DNA of 64,000 bases from Marinobacter changyiensis. GTDB taxonomy: Bacteria > Pseudomonadota > Gammaproteobacteria > Pseudomonadales > Oleiphilaceae. Positions 32,765-42,127 of this stretch are shown here, one piece after another. Numbering within the stretch: the first letter of the stretch is position 1; each line of letters opens with the position of its first letter. The notes under the pieces were generated by a model that worked only from the letters and a program-made list of their open reading frames with translations, searched no databases and was not told where the DNA came from. The stretch is taken from contig NZ_VZZZ01000006.1 in NCBI RefSeq assembly GCF_009193265.1, positions 310,001 to 374,000 of the forward strand, written 5' to 3'. The position numbers were made by a program, and so were the translations under genes.

Positions 32765-34483
32765 TTACTCCAGATTTACTCGTTTCAGCGTGGTTCGGGT
32801 GATGGGAGCCCGGGCTTCCTCATAGCTCTCCCATGGGTCCGCTTTAAGGGCACTGAGACGTCGACGCAGGTTGGTAACCGTGTATCGATTTGATGACGCA
32901 CCGCGGCTAAGTTCATCCCAGCGAAGAGGTGTCGCTACAGTCGCATGAGCATTTGCCCGGGTTGAATAGCGCGCAATACTGGTACTACCCCTCCCGTTAC
33001 GAAGGTAGTCGATGAACACTTTTCCCTTCCGTTTGCTCTTTGACATATTGGTGGTCAGGGTTTTCGGTGAATCCCCCGCATGGGCTTGCGAGACTGCTTG
33101 CGCAAAGGCCTTGACCTTGTCCCAGTCCAGTTTGGGCGTAATGGGCACGATCAGGTGAAGCCCCTTGCCTCCGGTGGCCTGAAGAAAACTGGTGAGACCA
33201 AGGGTTGTCAAACGCTCACGAAGCCCTGTTGCAGTATCGGCAATTACTTTCCAGGGCAAATCCGGATCGGGGTCAAGATCGAAGATGAGCGTATCCGGGC
33301 GCTCGAGATCATCGATTCGGCAACCCCAAGGATGAAACTCGAGCACCCCGAACTGCACCAGCCAGACCAGCTCGGTCACCGAATTCAGGTATACATAATC
33401 TGAATAGCCTCCACTTTTTTCCGGGATCGCCACGCGAGGAACGTCCTTGGCAAAGTTTTTATCAGGGTGCTTCTGGAAGAAACACTCGCCGGCCAGGCCG
33501 TCAGGACAACGGAGCAAAGATAAGGGCCGATCATTTAAATGGGGGAGTATCCACTGCCCTATATCTTCATAGAATTGGGCAACGTCTGCCTTGGTAATAC
33601 CCTGGTCAGGATAGAGCAGTCGCTCGGGATGGGTAATCGGCACATCGGCGACCAGAGGCTGGTTATCCGGTTTGTCGATCCTGGAAGATGGTTCCGACGC
33701 GCGGGGACGATTGGTCATGGTGATCTCCCTTGCAGTCTTATCCTCTCTCTGGCCCCGGAATACCGGATGCCGGAGCACCCCACTTTCGGTTCTTTCGGTA
33801 AATTCTATATCCACCACAATTTGGGGCTCGATTCAACGGGCACCTTCCGCCTCCGGTGGCAGACTGACGAAGGGCATTGTTTCGGTCTCAATGGCGGCTA
33901 TGGTCTGATACAACGCGGTGAGTTGCCGGCTACTGAACCCGGACCCGACTCCCCCGCGTACACGAGCTGGTCGTCATCATAAGCTCCCAACAACAGCGAA
34001 CCGAAGCCCTGCCTTCGACCGGAAGCCCGCGTAAAGCCCCCAACTACAAACTCTTCCTGGCGGGTACATTTGGTTTTTATCCAGGTCGAACGGCGGCCGT
34101 TCTGATAATGGGCATCACTCCGCTTGGACACCACGCCCTCCAGACCCAACTGGCATACTTCCCTGAAAAAATCCGCACCCTGCCTCTGGACGTGATCCGT
34201 GGACCCGTCCAGTTGGGGACCTACAAGCTCACCGTCGATAACAGCGTTTCGGACAGGCAGCTTCTCCAAAGCATCACGAATCGCGGGAAAAAGACGAGTC
34301 CTGTCTTTGGCGTTGCGCGTAAGCAGAGTAACCTTGCCGTCGCTGAATTTTGCCAGCAGTCGGTAACCGTCAAACTTGAGTTCATGAACCCATTGATCTC
34401 CCTCAGGAGGGTTTTTCTCCGTGAATGATTACATCCAATCGGTCTTTCCCGGGTTTTCCTTTCGGCGCCCGTTTGTCTGGCAT
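32765..34483 (-). pseudogene. ligD: ATP-dependent DNA ligase LigD, broken (ligase plus polymerase domains)
   Basis: The order matches LigD: an adenylation domain followed by the polymerase/primase domain. Ligase motif I is ELKFDGYR (near 34375), followed by NAVIDGELV, LEGVVSKR and WIKTK. About 70-80 residues between GELV and the DHVQRQGADFF block are deleted in frame. A frameshift follows YAGESG near 33945, and ARW-IEP is broken by TGA at 33833-33835. From there the OB-fold end and the whole PolDom (FDLDPDP, SFLQATGGKGLH, DYLRNGRGSTS) remain open to 32765. A first frameshift lies near 34425. The N-terminal phosphoesterase domain is absent. Confidence 0.8.
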
Positions 34484-34488
34484 AGGCT

Positions 34489-34821
34489 TCAAGCCGCCAG
34501 CTCCTCACATATGTGCGCGCACTCCTCGCAAGCGCGGGCACACTCCTGGCAATGCTTGTGATCATGCTGTCCGCACTCTTGCCCACACGCTCTGCAGATT
34601 TCTGCACACATACGCGCAATCGTGGAGGAGAATTCGCTCTTCCTTGCCAGCGCTCCTGCGGTGAATCTGCATGACGCGGCGCAATCCATATCTAACTGGA
34701 TACACTTGGCCATATGGGCCACGTTATCCTCCTGCAGACAGGCCACCGAGCAATGATCGCATGCAGCTGCGCAGCGGTCACAGGCGGCGATACAGGCGGT
34801 AAGAATATCCTCATCTCTCAT
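34489..34821 (-). CDS. Four-helix bundle copper-binding (Csp-type, DUF326) protein
   Basis: 110 residues with about 19 cysteines spaced along helices as CxxxC (CIAACDRCAAACDHCSVAC, then CRACGQECGQHDHKHCQECA and CEECAHICEE). This is the copper storage protein Csp3/DUF326 pattern, in which cysteines line the core of a four-helix bundle and bind many Cu+ ions. No signal peptide, so it is the cytosolic type. ATG 34821 is chosen because AGGAGATGGGATC precedes it; the longer frame lacks similarity. A link to the copper-demanding cbb3 oxidase region is possible but distant. Confidence 0.88.
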   Translation of the reverse strand: MRDEDILTACIAACDRCAAACDHCSVACLQEDNVAHMAKCIQLDMDCAASCRFTAGALARKSEFSSTIARMCAEICRACGQECGQHDHKHCQECARACEECAHICEELAA

Positions 34822-35151
34822 GATCCCATCTCCTGTTAGTTGGTGTTCTAGATAAATAAGCGAAGAACAGGCCAGCTTTGGAGAAATGACAAACTTTTGA
34901 ATGCTCCAGTCTCCCAAGGCTTGTCATCAATAGTCTGGAGCTCTGGGCCACATTCTTGTTTCAGGCAAACCTGCGATGGAGTATATGAAGGCCGGGCTAC
35001 AGGCAGGGAGCTTGTGGCCTTTTTTACCGTATAGGTGGTAAGTTTTTCAGTCAGACAGGGAGGGGAACAACGGCATCCAGGGCATGTTTACAGCGATTCC
35101 TGGCACATCAGTATTCGCTCTGAATGGTGATATTCACTGGGGCGAGGAAGC
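34822..35151. other. Intergenic region between the copper-storage gene and the SRPBCC gene
   Basis: 330 bases without a credible gene. A seven-base inverted repeat, GCTCCAG (34903-34909) and CTGGAGC (34935-34941), lies upstream of the copper-storage gene and might be part of its promoter control. No clear CueR box was found. A G-rich tract (GGGAGGGG) lies near 35065. Confidence 0.4.
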
Positions 35152-35589
35152 TCACGTGAGCTTCTTCTCTATCGCCTTCAGCATTGAGCTGAAAGCTTTT
35201 TGGCCAGCTTTGGCCGCTATGGGGGTGAGCACCAGGCCGATCAGAGGAATACTGACGCGGAACACAGAAGTCCAGGTAACGGCAGTGCCTTCGGGAGTTT
35301 CTTCCAGGCGGATTCGGCCACTCTCGTGATCAATCGGTGGACGTGAACGGAGAATTTTGTAGTCCATGGCTATTGGGCGCTGGAAATTGCTGATTTCTTC
35401 TTCAAACCACACAGCGCCCAGATCGATACGCCGCACTGCCCCGTCGCCATTACGTTCCTGCTGACCTTCCTTGAGCAGTCTGGCGTCTTTGATGCCGGCG
35501 AATGCTGAATAACCGGCATGGTCACTTAATAGCTCAAATACCTGATCGATTGGCGCTGCGATGGTCCGTTTGACAACAAGAGTTTGCAT
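35152..35589 (-). CDS. SRPBCC-family (START-like) protein
   Basis: 145 residues. The start VVKRTIAAPIDQVFELLSDH and the middle RIDLGAVWFEEEISNF...MDYKI, followed by GTAVTWTSVFRVSIP, fit the polyketide-cyclase/dehydrase SRPBCC fold, a hydrophobic ligand cavity. A C-terminal amphipathic helix (AGQKAFSSMLKAIEKKL) is typical. The ligand is unknown. It stands alone, with the next leftward gene 330 bases away, and shares its orientation with the glycine-zipper protein behind it. Confidence 0.8.
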   Translation of the reverse strand: MQTLVVKRTIAAPIDQVFELLSDHAGYSAFAGIKDARLLKEGQQERNGDGAVRRIDLGAVWFEEEISNFQRPIAMDYKILRSRPPIDHESGRIRLEETPEGTAVTWTSVFRVSIPLIGLVLTPIAAKAGQKAFSSMLKAIEKKLT

Positions 35590-35605
35590 ATTCCTGCCCA
35601 GTTAA

Positions 35606-36163
35606 TTAAACCAGTCGCACGGCTCGGGTCGGGTCGAAATCCACCCACTTTCCATCCCGTAGCGTGCCTTCTGCCTGCTCAATATCTTCGGCTTTATAGG
35701 TCCGAAGGACTTCAATCGCTTTTTTTGCGTCACCATTGCTTACATCTACTGCAAGATGAACACCGGATTTGCGTTCCGTGAATTGGTTGTCGGGCTCATT
35801 GGCATCGGTGGCGGCTTTATTAACTTCTGAGGACTCATCTGTAGATTGCAAAGCACCTGCCAGTGATCCTGTGTAAGCCCCCACGCCGCCTCCGATAACA
35901 GCGCCGAGCGGACCTGCGGCCGAACCTGCGGCCGCACCTGCTGCGGCCCCGACACCAGCGCCCGCGCCCGCGCCCTTACCGGCATTTTCAGCGCCGGGCG
36001 AAGCACTCTCATCTCCCCCGATGGGGTGGGTTCCGTGCTGACCGTGGGGGTTTACAAAGAAAATCGATAGCGAAGCGGCTTCGAAGCCAGCATCCTGAAG
36101 AGCCTGGTGCACCAATTCGGCGTTTTCGTGGACGTCAAAGCGTCCGGCAATAATCTGTCCCAT
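35606..36163 (-). CDS. Glycine-zipper stress-type protein
   Basis: 185 residues. An N-terminal domain (IIAGRFDVHENAELVHQALQ, then DAGFEAASLSIFFV) is like the GsiB/YflT general-stress 17M fold. The middle is a glycine/alanine zipper (KGAGAGAGVGAAAGAAAGSA, then GPLGAVIGGGVGAYTGSL) able to insert in membranes. The C-terminal domain (GVHLAVDVSNGDAKKAIEVL) is followed by GKWVDFDPTR. The symmetric halves around a zipper occur in envelope-stress proteins of unknown role. A good ribosome site (AAAGGAGAATTGTC) precedes the ATG. Confidence 0.75.
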   Translation of the reverse strand: MGQIIAGRFDVHENAELVHQALQDAGFEAASLSIFFVNPHGQHGTHPIGGDESASPGAENAGKGAGAGAGVGAAAGAAAGSAAGPLGAVIGGGVGAYTGSLAGALQSTDESSEVNKAATDANEPDNQFTERKSGVHLAVDVSNGDAKKAIEVLRTYKAEDIEQAEGTLRDGKWVDFDPTRAVRLV

Positions 36164-36330
36164 GACAATTCTCCTTTATGTCTGAACGCGAACCTCATTG
36201 AACGAGTTAACCAGTTAGACGAACACCCCAGGCTACTGGATCAGGTAGCAAATATGAAATCATTGAGGCGGCCCGAAGAAGCTGGCACAGTTCACCCCGA
36301 CATTACGACAACCAGCAAGAGGATAGGCCA

Positions 36331-37029
36331 GTGACGGATCTGGTAAATTATCAACTCAGTGATGGCATCGCGACGATTGTTATCAGTAACGGCAAGGCAA
36401 ATGCGCTGAATCACGAGGTGTTTGACGCGCTGAATCAGGCGCTCGATCGCGCTGAAGAGGATAAGGCGGTTGTTATTCTGACCGGCCAGCCGGGCATTTT
36501 TTCCGGCGGTTATGATCTGAAAGAAATGCAGAAAGGCCCGAAGGAGGCATCAGCCCTGGTGTCCACCGGCTCCAGACTGACTCGTCGCCTGGCGGCATTT
36601 CCGTTACCGGTGATTGGCGCCTGCAGTGGTCATGCCATTGCCAAGGGTGCGTTTATCCTGCTGTCCGTGGACCACCGCATTGGCATCGAGGGCAGCTTCA
36701 AGTTGGGCCTCAACGAAGTGGCCATCGGTATGACCATGCACCATGCAGGTATTGAAATAGCGCGTCACCGGTTGGCACCGGCGCATTTCTACCGTTCGGT
36801 GATCAACGCCGAAATATACAGCCCCGAAGGCGCCGTGGAAGCAGGCTTTCTGGACGAGGTTGTTGCACCGGAACACCTGATGGCCCGTGCCAACGAGCTT
36901 GCCCAACAGTTCCGGAAGCTGAACATGAGGGCTCATCGGCAAACCAAGCTCAAGGCCAAAGCCGAGTACCTGACGTTGCTGGATCGTTGTATCGAGAAGG
37001 ATAATGAGAGTCTGGGTTTGTCAGGCTGA
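36331..37029 (+). CDS. Enoyl-CoA hydratase/isomerase (crotonase family)
   Basis: 232 residues starting at GTG 36331. Crotonase features are SNGKANALNHEVFDALNQAL, the oxyanion-hole region GIFSGGYDLKEM and ACSGHAIAKGAFILLSVDHR. The position of the usual catalytic glutamates (GLNEVAIGM) has Glu at one site only, so hydratase versus isomerase activity is uncertain. It is shorter than typical (about 257). It ends at a bidirectional terminator and faces the catabolic genes on the other strand. Confidence 0.85.
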   Translation: MTDLVNYQLSDGIATIVISNGKANALNHEVFDALNQALDRAEEDKAVVILTGQPGIFSGGYDLKEMQKGPKEASALVSTGSRLTRRLAAFPLPVIGACSGHAIAKGAFILLSVDHRIGIEGSFKLGLNEVAIGMTMHHAGIEIARHRLAPAHFYRSVINAEIYSPEGAVEAGFLDEVVAPEHLMARANELAQQFRKLNMRAHRQTKLKAKAEYLTLLDRCIEKDNESLGLSG

Positions 37030-37054
37030 GGGTGCCCTCTGTAAAAACCATATC

Positions 37055-37079
37055 AAAAAGCCCGCATAAAGCGGGCTTT
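37055..37079. terminator. Bidirectional intrinsic terminator
   Basis: AAAGCCCGC-ATAAA-GCGGGCTTT is a nine-pair stem with a five-base loop, A-rich on the left and T-rich on the right. It serves the rightward crotonase gene and the leftward thioesterase operon. Confidence 0.85.
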
Positions 37080-37095
37080 CATGTCTTCAATCTCA

Positions 37096-37521
37096 TCAGC
37101 GCGCGTCAATTATCGCCATGGTGATCCGCGAGATGCACACCAGCTTGCTGTCTTCGGTCTCGATCCGGATTTCCCAGACCTGGGTCGAACCACCGATGTG
37201 CAGCGGTCTGGAGGTTCCGTAAACCCAGCCGGTGGTGACTGAGCGGATGTGGTTGGCGTTGATTTCCAGGCCGACCCCCACCTGGCCGTCCTTGCGCAGG
37301 CAGTGATTGGCAGCCACGCTGCCGAGGGTTTCCGCCAGGACTACCGAGGCGCCGCCATGGAGAATACGGGCAGGCTGGACCGTGCGGTTATCCACTGGCA
37401 TGCGGGCCTTGATGTAATCGTCACCCACCTCCAGAAACTCGATGCCCAGGTGTTCAACGGCAGTTTCGCGGCAATGTGCCCGCATGTCTTCCAACGTGGG
37501 CGTAACGGTCCATATACTCAT
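37096..37521 (-). CDS. PaaI-type hotdog-fold thioesterase
   Basis: 141 residues. The hotdog motif HLGIEFLEVGDDYIKARMPVD followed by ILHGGASVVLAETLGSVAAN (with HGG..., then E as catalytic acid) is that of PaaI/YbdB/MenI acyl-CoA thioesterases. It probably hydrolyses CoA thioesters that accumulate during acid catabolism, such as aromatic or fatty acyl-CoA. It is the last gene of a leftward run with aldehyde and alcohol dehydrogenases. Confidence 0.85.
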   Translation of the reverse strand: MSIWTVTPTLEDMRAHCRETAVEHLGIEFLEVGDDYIKARMPVDNRTVQPARILHGGASVVLAETLGSVAANHCLRKDGQVGVGLEINANHIRSVTTGWVYGTSRPLHIGGSTQVWEIRIETEDSKLVCISRITMAIIDAR

Positions 37522-37539
37522 GCTGTGTGTCTACCTCGG

Positions 37540-38955
37540 TTAAAGTTGCAGAGAGCGCACTTCCAGAAACTCTTCCAGCCCCCACTTGCCGAACTCCCGA
37601 CCAATGCCGGAGTGCCCGAAACCACCAAACGGTGCCAGTGGGTTAAATGCCCCGCCGTTGACAAATACCTGGCCGGTGCGCATCTTGCCGGCGACGGCTT
37701 TGGCTTTGTCCTGGTCGCCAGACCAGACTGCGCCGGAGAGTCCGAAGTCCGTACTATTGGCAATTCGGATGGCGTCTTGTTCATCCCGGTAAGGGATGAT
37801 ACAGAGCACCGGCCCGAAGATTTCCTCCTGGGCGATGCGGCTGTCAGGCTTGACGTTGCCAAAGACAGTGGCTTTGACGAAGTAGCCTGCGTCCAGACCC
37901 TCCGGCGCTTCCGGGCCGCCGGTGACCAGGGTCGCGCCTTCATCAATACCCAGTTTGATGTAATCGATCACCTTGTCCCGTTGCTGGGCTGAGGCCAAAG
38001 GCCCGAGACGGGTCGTTTCTTCCAGCGGGTTGCCCGGAGTCATTTTGGCGACCGCTTCGGCAGCAAGTTCGCAGGCTTCGTCGTGCTGGTCTGCAGGAAC
38101 CAGCATGCGGGTGAGCGCGGTGCAGGTCTGGCCGGAGTTGAGCAGGCAGTTGTTCACCGTGCCTTTTACAGCGGCCTTGAGATCCGCATCCGGCAGGATG
38201 ATCGAGGCAGATTTGCCCCCCATTTCCAGTGCAAAGCGTTTGAAATCGTCTGCTGCGGCATGGGCGATCAGGCTGCCGGTGCGGGTGGAGCCAGTGAAGG
38301 ACACCATGCGCACGTCCGGGTGTTTGATCAGGCTGTCGCCGACCTCCTGCCCCAGGCCACACACCATGTTGAACACCCCCTTGGGCAAGTCCGTGCCGTC
38401 CAGAATGTCCGCCAGGATGTAGGCGCTCATGGGTGCGATTTCACTGGGTTTGAGCACGATGGTGCATCCGGCAGCCAGAGCCGGCACCACTTTGAGGATG
38501 ACCTGATGCAGCGGGTAGTTCCAGGGGGTAATGCACCCCACCACGCCCACCGGGGTTTTCTGCACTTCGGAATTGCCCACCTGCTCGGTGAACGGGAAGT
38601 CCGGCAGCATTTTCAGGTAGCTGCCGGTAACGGTCGCGGGCAATCCGGCCTGGATACCGGTGGCCAGTTTGATGGGCATGCCCACTTCCCGGCTGACGGT
38701 TTCGGCGATTTCCGAAGCACGCTCTTTGAGACCGGCATGCAGCTGTTCAATTACCTTTATACGCTGGCCCAGAGTGCTCTCGGACCAGCCCTCAAACGCG
38801 TTATGGGCGGCTTCGATGGCCTGTTCCATGACCGCGCGACCGGAGGCGGGAACTTTGGCGATAACGTCGCCAGTGGCCGCTTCGTTGACGTCGATGGTGT
38901 CGCCGCGCCACTCGATCCATTCACCGTTGATGTAGTTCTTGTTCAGATTCTTCAT
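37540..38955 (-). CDS. NAD(P)+-dependent aldehyde dehydrogenase
   Basis: 471 residues from ATG 38955 with GGAGC upstream; a longer TTG start at 38970 is less likely. The cofactor site contains FTGSTRTGSLIAHAA, the catalytic glutamate is in LEMGGKSASIILPDADL and the catalytic cysteine in NSGQTCTALTRMLV. It belongs to the general ALDH superfamily, close to betaine/aliphatic aldehyde types. Next to an alcohol dehydrogenase gene (12-base gap), it fits alcohol to aldehyde to acid oxidation feeding acyl-CoA formation. Confidence 0.9.
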   Translation of the reverse strand: MKNLNKNYINGEWIEWRGDTIDVNEAATGDVIAKVPASGRAVMEQAIEAAHNAFEGWSESTLGQRIKVIEQLHAGLKERASEIAETVSREVGMPIKLATGIQAGLPATVTGSYLKMLPDFPFTEQVGNSEVQKTPVGVVGCITPWNYPLHQVILKVVPALAAGCTIVLKPSEIAPMSAYILADILDGTDLPKGVFNMVCGLGQEVGDSLIKHPDVRMVSFTGSTRTGSLIAHAAADDFKRFALEMGGKSASIILPDADLKAAVKGTVNNCLLNSGQTCTALTRMLVPADQHDEACELAAEAVAKMTPGNPLEETTRLGPLASAQQRDKVIDYIKLGIDEGATLVTGGPEAPEGLDAGYFVKATVFGNVKPDSRIAQEEIFGPVLCIIPYRDEQDAIRIANSTDFGLSGAVWSGDQDKAKAVAGKMRTGQVFVNGGAFNPLAPFGGFGHSGIGREFGKWGLEEFLEVRSLQL

Positions 38956-38966
38956 GGTTTGCTCCT

Positions 38967-40073
38967 TCAATCGAACACAATCACGCCGCGGGCATTCTTG
39001 CCGGCTATCATATCGTCAAAGGCCTGGGGCGCTTCTTCGATGGTATACGTGCGGGTGACCAGTTCATCCAGTTTGAGTTTGCCCGCTTTATACAGGGCGA
39101 TGATTCTCGGAAAATCGTATTGCGGGCGGGCCGAACCCAGCCAACTGCCTTTTATGGTGCGTTCATCGGCGGGCATGGAAAAGGTGCCAAAACTGGTCTG
39201 GTCCTTGGTGTCGGCGACGCCTACCACCACAGCGGTACCGCCACGACCCAGACACTTGTAGGCCTGGGCGACCACCGTCCCGGCGCCGACACATTCAAAG
39301 GCGTAGTCCACGCCACCGGTGAGTTTCTTCACGGCTTTGGCAACGTCTTCCACTTCATTGATGTTGATGGTGTGGGTGGCGCCGAATTCCCGGGCTGTGG
39401 CCAGTTTTGAATCGCTGGTATCCACCGCCACAATCATTTCCGCACCGGCGGTCTGACAGCCCTGGATAGCGTTAAGGCCAACGCCCCCGACACCGAAGAC
39501 TGCCGCCCGGGAGCCCGGCTCGAGCTTTGCGGTGTTGAACACGGCACCAACGCCGGTCATGACCGCACAACCGACCAGTGCCGCGTTCTGCAAGGGTACG
39601 CCCTGTTCAATTTTGACGGCGTTGTCGACGTGCAAGGTGGCGTATTCCGCCATCACGCCGCAGGCGCCAAAGACATTCAGGTCGTTGCCCGCCGAGTCGG
39701 TGGTGCGCACGGTGCCGTCGGGCAGCGTAAACATGGCCTTGCGGGCATTTTCGCAGAGTACGGGGCGGCCCCGGACGCATTGGCGACATTTGCCGCACAT
39801 GGAGATGAAGGAGCTGACCACATGGTCGCCTTCCTGAAAATCGGTTACGCCCTCGCCGACTTCGATAATGACACCGGCGGCTTCGTGACCCAGCACCAGC
39901 GGGGGCGGGTACTGGATTTTGCCGGTGGTGGCAGAGTAGTCACTGTGGCAGACACCGCAGGCGGCAATTTTTATAGTGATTTCGCCTCGTTTGGGGCCTT
40001 GCACGTTGATGGTTTCTACCTGGACGGGCTGGCCCCATTCCCGGCAAATTACGGCTTTTGCTTTTCTGTCCAT
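38967..40073 (-). CDS. Zinc-dependent alcohol dehydrogenase (class III-like MDR)
   Basis: 368 residues. Catalytic zinc ligands are in GVCHSD and GHEAAGVI. The structural zinc lobe is CGKCRQCVRGRPVLC and the Rossmann site is VFGVGGVGLNAIQG. It is the medium-chain dehydrogenase type that oxidises primary alcohols, close to the NDMA-dependent/class III group. The ribosome site AGGGGAG precedes the start. It is co-directional with the aldehyde dehydrogenase, suggesting sequential oxidation of an alcohol. Upstream lies a structured repeat element and then acyl-CoA dehydrogenase. Confidence 0.9.
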   Translation of the reverse strand: MDRKAKAVICREWGQPVQVETINVQGPKRGEITIKIAACGVCHSDYSATTGKIQYPPPLVLGHEAAGVIIEVGEGVTDFQEGDHVVSSFISMCGKCRQCVRGRPVLCENARKAMFTLPDGTVRTTDSAGNDLNVFGACGVMAEYATLHVDNAVKIEQGVPLQNAALVGCAVMTGVGAVFNTAKLEPGSRAAVFGVGGVGLNAIQGCQTAGAEMIVAVDTSDSKLATAREFGATHTININEVEDVAKAVKKLTGGVDYAFECVGAGTVVAQAYKCLGRGGTAVVVGVADTKDQTSFGTFSMPADERTIKGSWLGSARPQYDFPRIIALYKAGKLKLDELVTRTYTIEEAPQAFDDMIAGKNARGVIVFD

Positions 40074-40122
40074 TTGTTTTTACTCCCCTGTTTTTATAAA
40101 CCGTCTGATCGGGTGCCGTGCA

Positions 40123-40225
40123 AGGATGAAAGCAGGTCTCCGAAAACACACCGTAGACCCATCCATGGGGGCTCGGCATTGCCATCCTTGGCAATGCAAG
40201 GTTTTCGGAGACCTGCTTTCATCCT
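40123..40225 (-). repeat. Structured inverted-repeat element with two GGA-loop hairpins (copy 1)
   Basis: A perfect 25-base inverted repeat (40123-40147 with 40201-40225) closes a 53-base interior. Read on the minus strand, the interior holds hairpin GCATTGCCA-AGGA-TGGCAATGC and then CCCA-TGGA-TGGG, joined by CCGAGC. The stem closes with AAAAC/GTTTT. It is in sense, 69 bases 3' of the acyl-CoA dehydrogenase stop. The copy at 56947-57054 has the same architecture and matches about 37 of 54 aligned interior positions, with an unrelated outer stem. Confidence 0.85.
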
Positions 40226-40242
40226 CACACTCATGCTTTAGA

Positions 40243-40266
40243 ATTCGGCTTCCATTAAAGCCGAAT
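40243..40266 (-). terminator. Hairpin just 3' of the acyl-CoA dehydrogenase gene
   Basis: ATTCGGCTT and AAGCCGAAT pair perfectly (nine pairs) around a six-base loop, 28 bases after the stop codon. No U tract follows, so it may act as an mRNA 3' barrier rather than a terminator. The GGA-loop element follows it. Confidence 0.6.
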
Positions 40267-40293
40267 CTATTCAATGAATACTGGCTTAAGTGA

Positions 40294-42096
40294 CTAAAAC
40301 TCAGCGTCGGCCATTTCCAATGGAGTGGTATCCAGCGCCTTTAACAACTCACTGAGACTAACCACCTTTGGTAGTTCATACCGGGCAAAAAATTCGCAGG
40401 CTTTCACTTTACCTTCGTAAAAATCCGCTGTCTGCCCGCCATTTCCATCCAGCCCAGCAATGGCTTTGAGCGCCTGGCGTAGCCAGAGCCAGCCGACGAC
40501 GGTGTGGCCGAAGGCCTCCAGATACAGGGACGCATTAGCCAAGGCCTTTTCCAGGTTACCCGCCAGTTTTTCGCTGTTAATAGCATCGGTGGCGGCAGCC
40601 ATGGCGTTGACAGCCAGACTCAACTGGCTTGCGCAGGATGCCAGACGTTCATTAGCCCGGGCTTCGTCAATAGTGGCGTCGATGCGCTTCATCAGCTCCA
40701 GGTAGTACATGCCGCCAGCCATGGAGACTTTGCGTCCCAGCAGGTCGATGCCCTGGATCCCGTGGGTACCTTCGTGAATCGGGTTCAGGCGGTTGTCGCG
40801 GTAGAACTGCTCGACCGGATACTCGCGGGTATAGCCATAGCCGCCATAGATCTGGATCGCGAGGCTGTTGGCTTCCAGGCAGAACTGGGAGGGCCAGGAT
40901 TTGATAATGGGTGTCAGCAAATCCAGCAGGCCGGCGGCGAGTGTTCGTTGCGCCTCGGTTTCTCCGTGTTTTTTCTCGTCCACCAGCACCGCGCCTTGCA
41001 GGCACAGGGCCAGGCCCCCTTCAACGTAGGCTTTCTGGGTCAGCAGCATGCGGCGGATGTCGGCGTGCCGGATCAGGGGAACCTGCGGGCTGTTGGGGTC
41101 TTTTTCTCCTATCGGGCGGCCCTGTTTGCGTTCGCGGGCGTAGTCCAGGGCGTGCAGGTAGCCGGTATAGCCGAGCATCACCGAGCCCAGACCGACGCCG
41201 ATACGGGCTTCGTTCATCATATGGAACATGGCGGCGAGACCGTTGTTCGGCTCCCCTACGAGGTAACCGACGGCGCCCTCTTTCTCGCCAAAGTTGAGCA
41301 TGGTCGAGGTGGTGCCGCGGTAGCCCATTTTGTGGATCAGGCCGGCCAGGGCGACGTCATTGCGTTCGCCGAGGCTGCCGTCGTCTTCTACAAGTACCTT
41401 CGGGACGATGAACAGGGAGATGCCTTTGACCCCTGCCGGGGCGTCGGGCAATCGGGCGAGCACCATATGGATGATGTTCTCGCTGAGTTCATGGTCGCCG
41501 CCGGAGATGTAGATTTTGTTGCCGAACAGCCGGTAGCTGCCGTCTTCCCGGGGCTCTGCCCGGGTGCGCAGGTCACCGAGGGATGACCCTGCATGGGGTT
41601 CGGTGAGGCACATGGTGCCGAAGAAGCGACCGGCCATCATCGGTTCGGCGTACTTTTGCTGCTGATGGTCCGAGCCCTGGGCAACGATCAGATTGGCGGC
41701 GGCGATGGTGAGGCCAGCGTAGCCCTGGGTTCCCACGTTGGCGCCCTTGAGCAGGCCAACACACATCTGGGCCACGGCTGCCGGCAGTTGCATGCCACCC
41801 CGTTCGTAGTCCTGGCTGGCGGCCATCAGGCCGGTGTCCCGCAGAACATCGAGAGCTTTTTTCACTTCCGGGCGCATGGTTACCCGGCCGTTTTCAAATC
41901 GGGGTTCTTCTTCGTCCACCAGTCTGGCATGGGGGGCGAATTCTTCGGTGGCTACCTTCAGGGCCAGATCGAGCGCCGCTTGCAGGGTGTCGCGGCTGTG
42001 GTCAGCATAGCGGTCAAACCGCAGGGTCGTCTCCACCTCGTGGAGCTCGTAGAGCTGGAACGCGAGATCTTGGGGGTTGATGATTTTCTGCTGCAT
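40294..42096 (-). CDS. Acyl-CoA dehydrogenase (long form with C-terminal domain)
   Basis: 600 residues. FAD and substrate motifs are GTMCLTEPHAGSSLGDLRTR and IYISGGDHELSENI. The catalytic glutamate is in NPIHEGTHGIQGIDL, and a C-terminal extension of about 130 residues (from about 470) is typical of the long DmdC/AcdA-like subfamily. It would desaturate a medium or long acyl-CoA, giving enoyl-CoA for the FadJ-type enzyme encoded upstream. It is followed by a hairpin and the structured element. The order here is fadJ-type, thiolase, acyl-CoA dehydrogenase, all leftward. Confidence 0.92.
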   Translation of the reverse strand: MQQKIINPQDLAFQLYELHEVETTLRFDRYADHSRDTLQAALDLALKVATEEFAPHARLVDEEEPRFENGRVTMRPEVKKALDVLRDTGLMAASQDYERGGMQLPAAVAQMCVGLLKGANVGTQGYAGLTIAAANLIVAQGSDHQQQKYAEPMMAGRFFGTMCLTEPHAGSSLGDLRTRAEPREDGSYRLFGNKIYISGGDHELSENIIHMVLARLPDAPAGVKGISLFIVPKVLVEDDGSLGERNDVALAGLIHKMGYRGTTSTMLNFGEKEGAVGYLVGEPNNGLAAMFHMMNEARIGVGLGSVMLGYTGYLHALDYARERKQGRPIGEKDPNSPQVPLIRHADIRRMLLTQKAYVEGGLALCLQGAVLVDEKKHGETEAQRTLAAGLLDLLTPIIKSWPSQFCLEANSLAIQIYGGYGYTREYPVEQFYRDNRLNPIHEGTHGIQGIDLLGRKVSMAGGMYYLELMKRIDATIDEARANERLASCASQLSLAVNAMAAATDAINSEKLAGNLEKALANASLYLEAFGHTVVGWLWLRQALKAIAGLDGNGGQTADFYEGKVKACEFFARYELPKVVSLSELLKALDTTPLEMADAEF

Positions 42097-42127
42097 GCGG
42101 CGCTCCTGTTACCTGAAAGACTCCCGA

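Noticed and set aside
40123-40225. Reading the inverted-repeat element as a MITE or insertion-sequence relic
   Set aside because: The two copies in the window have unrelated outer arms but similar interiors, the reverse of what shared terminal repeats would give. No target-site duplication was seen.
40504-41586. Long plus-strand open frame opposite acyl-CoA dehydrogenase
   Set aside because: A shadow of the GC-rich gene on the other strand; the translation shows no family motif.
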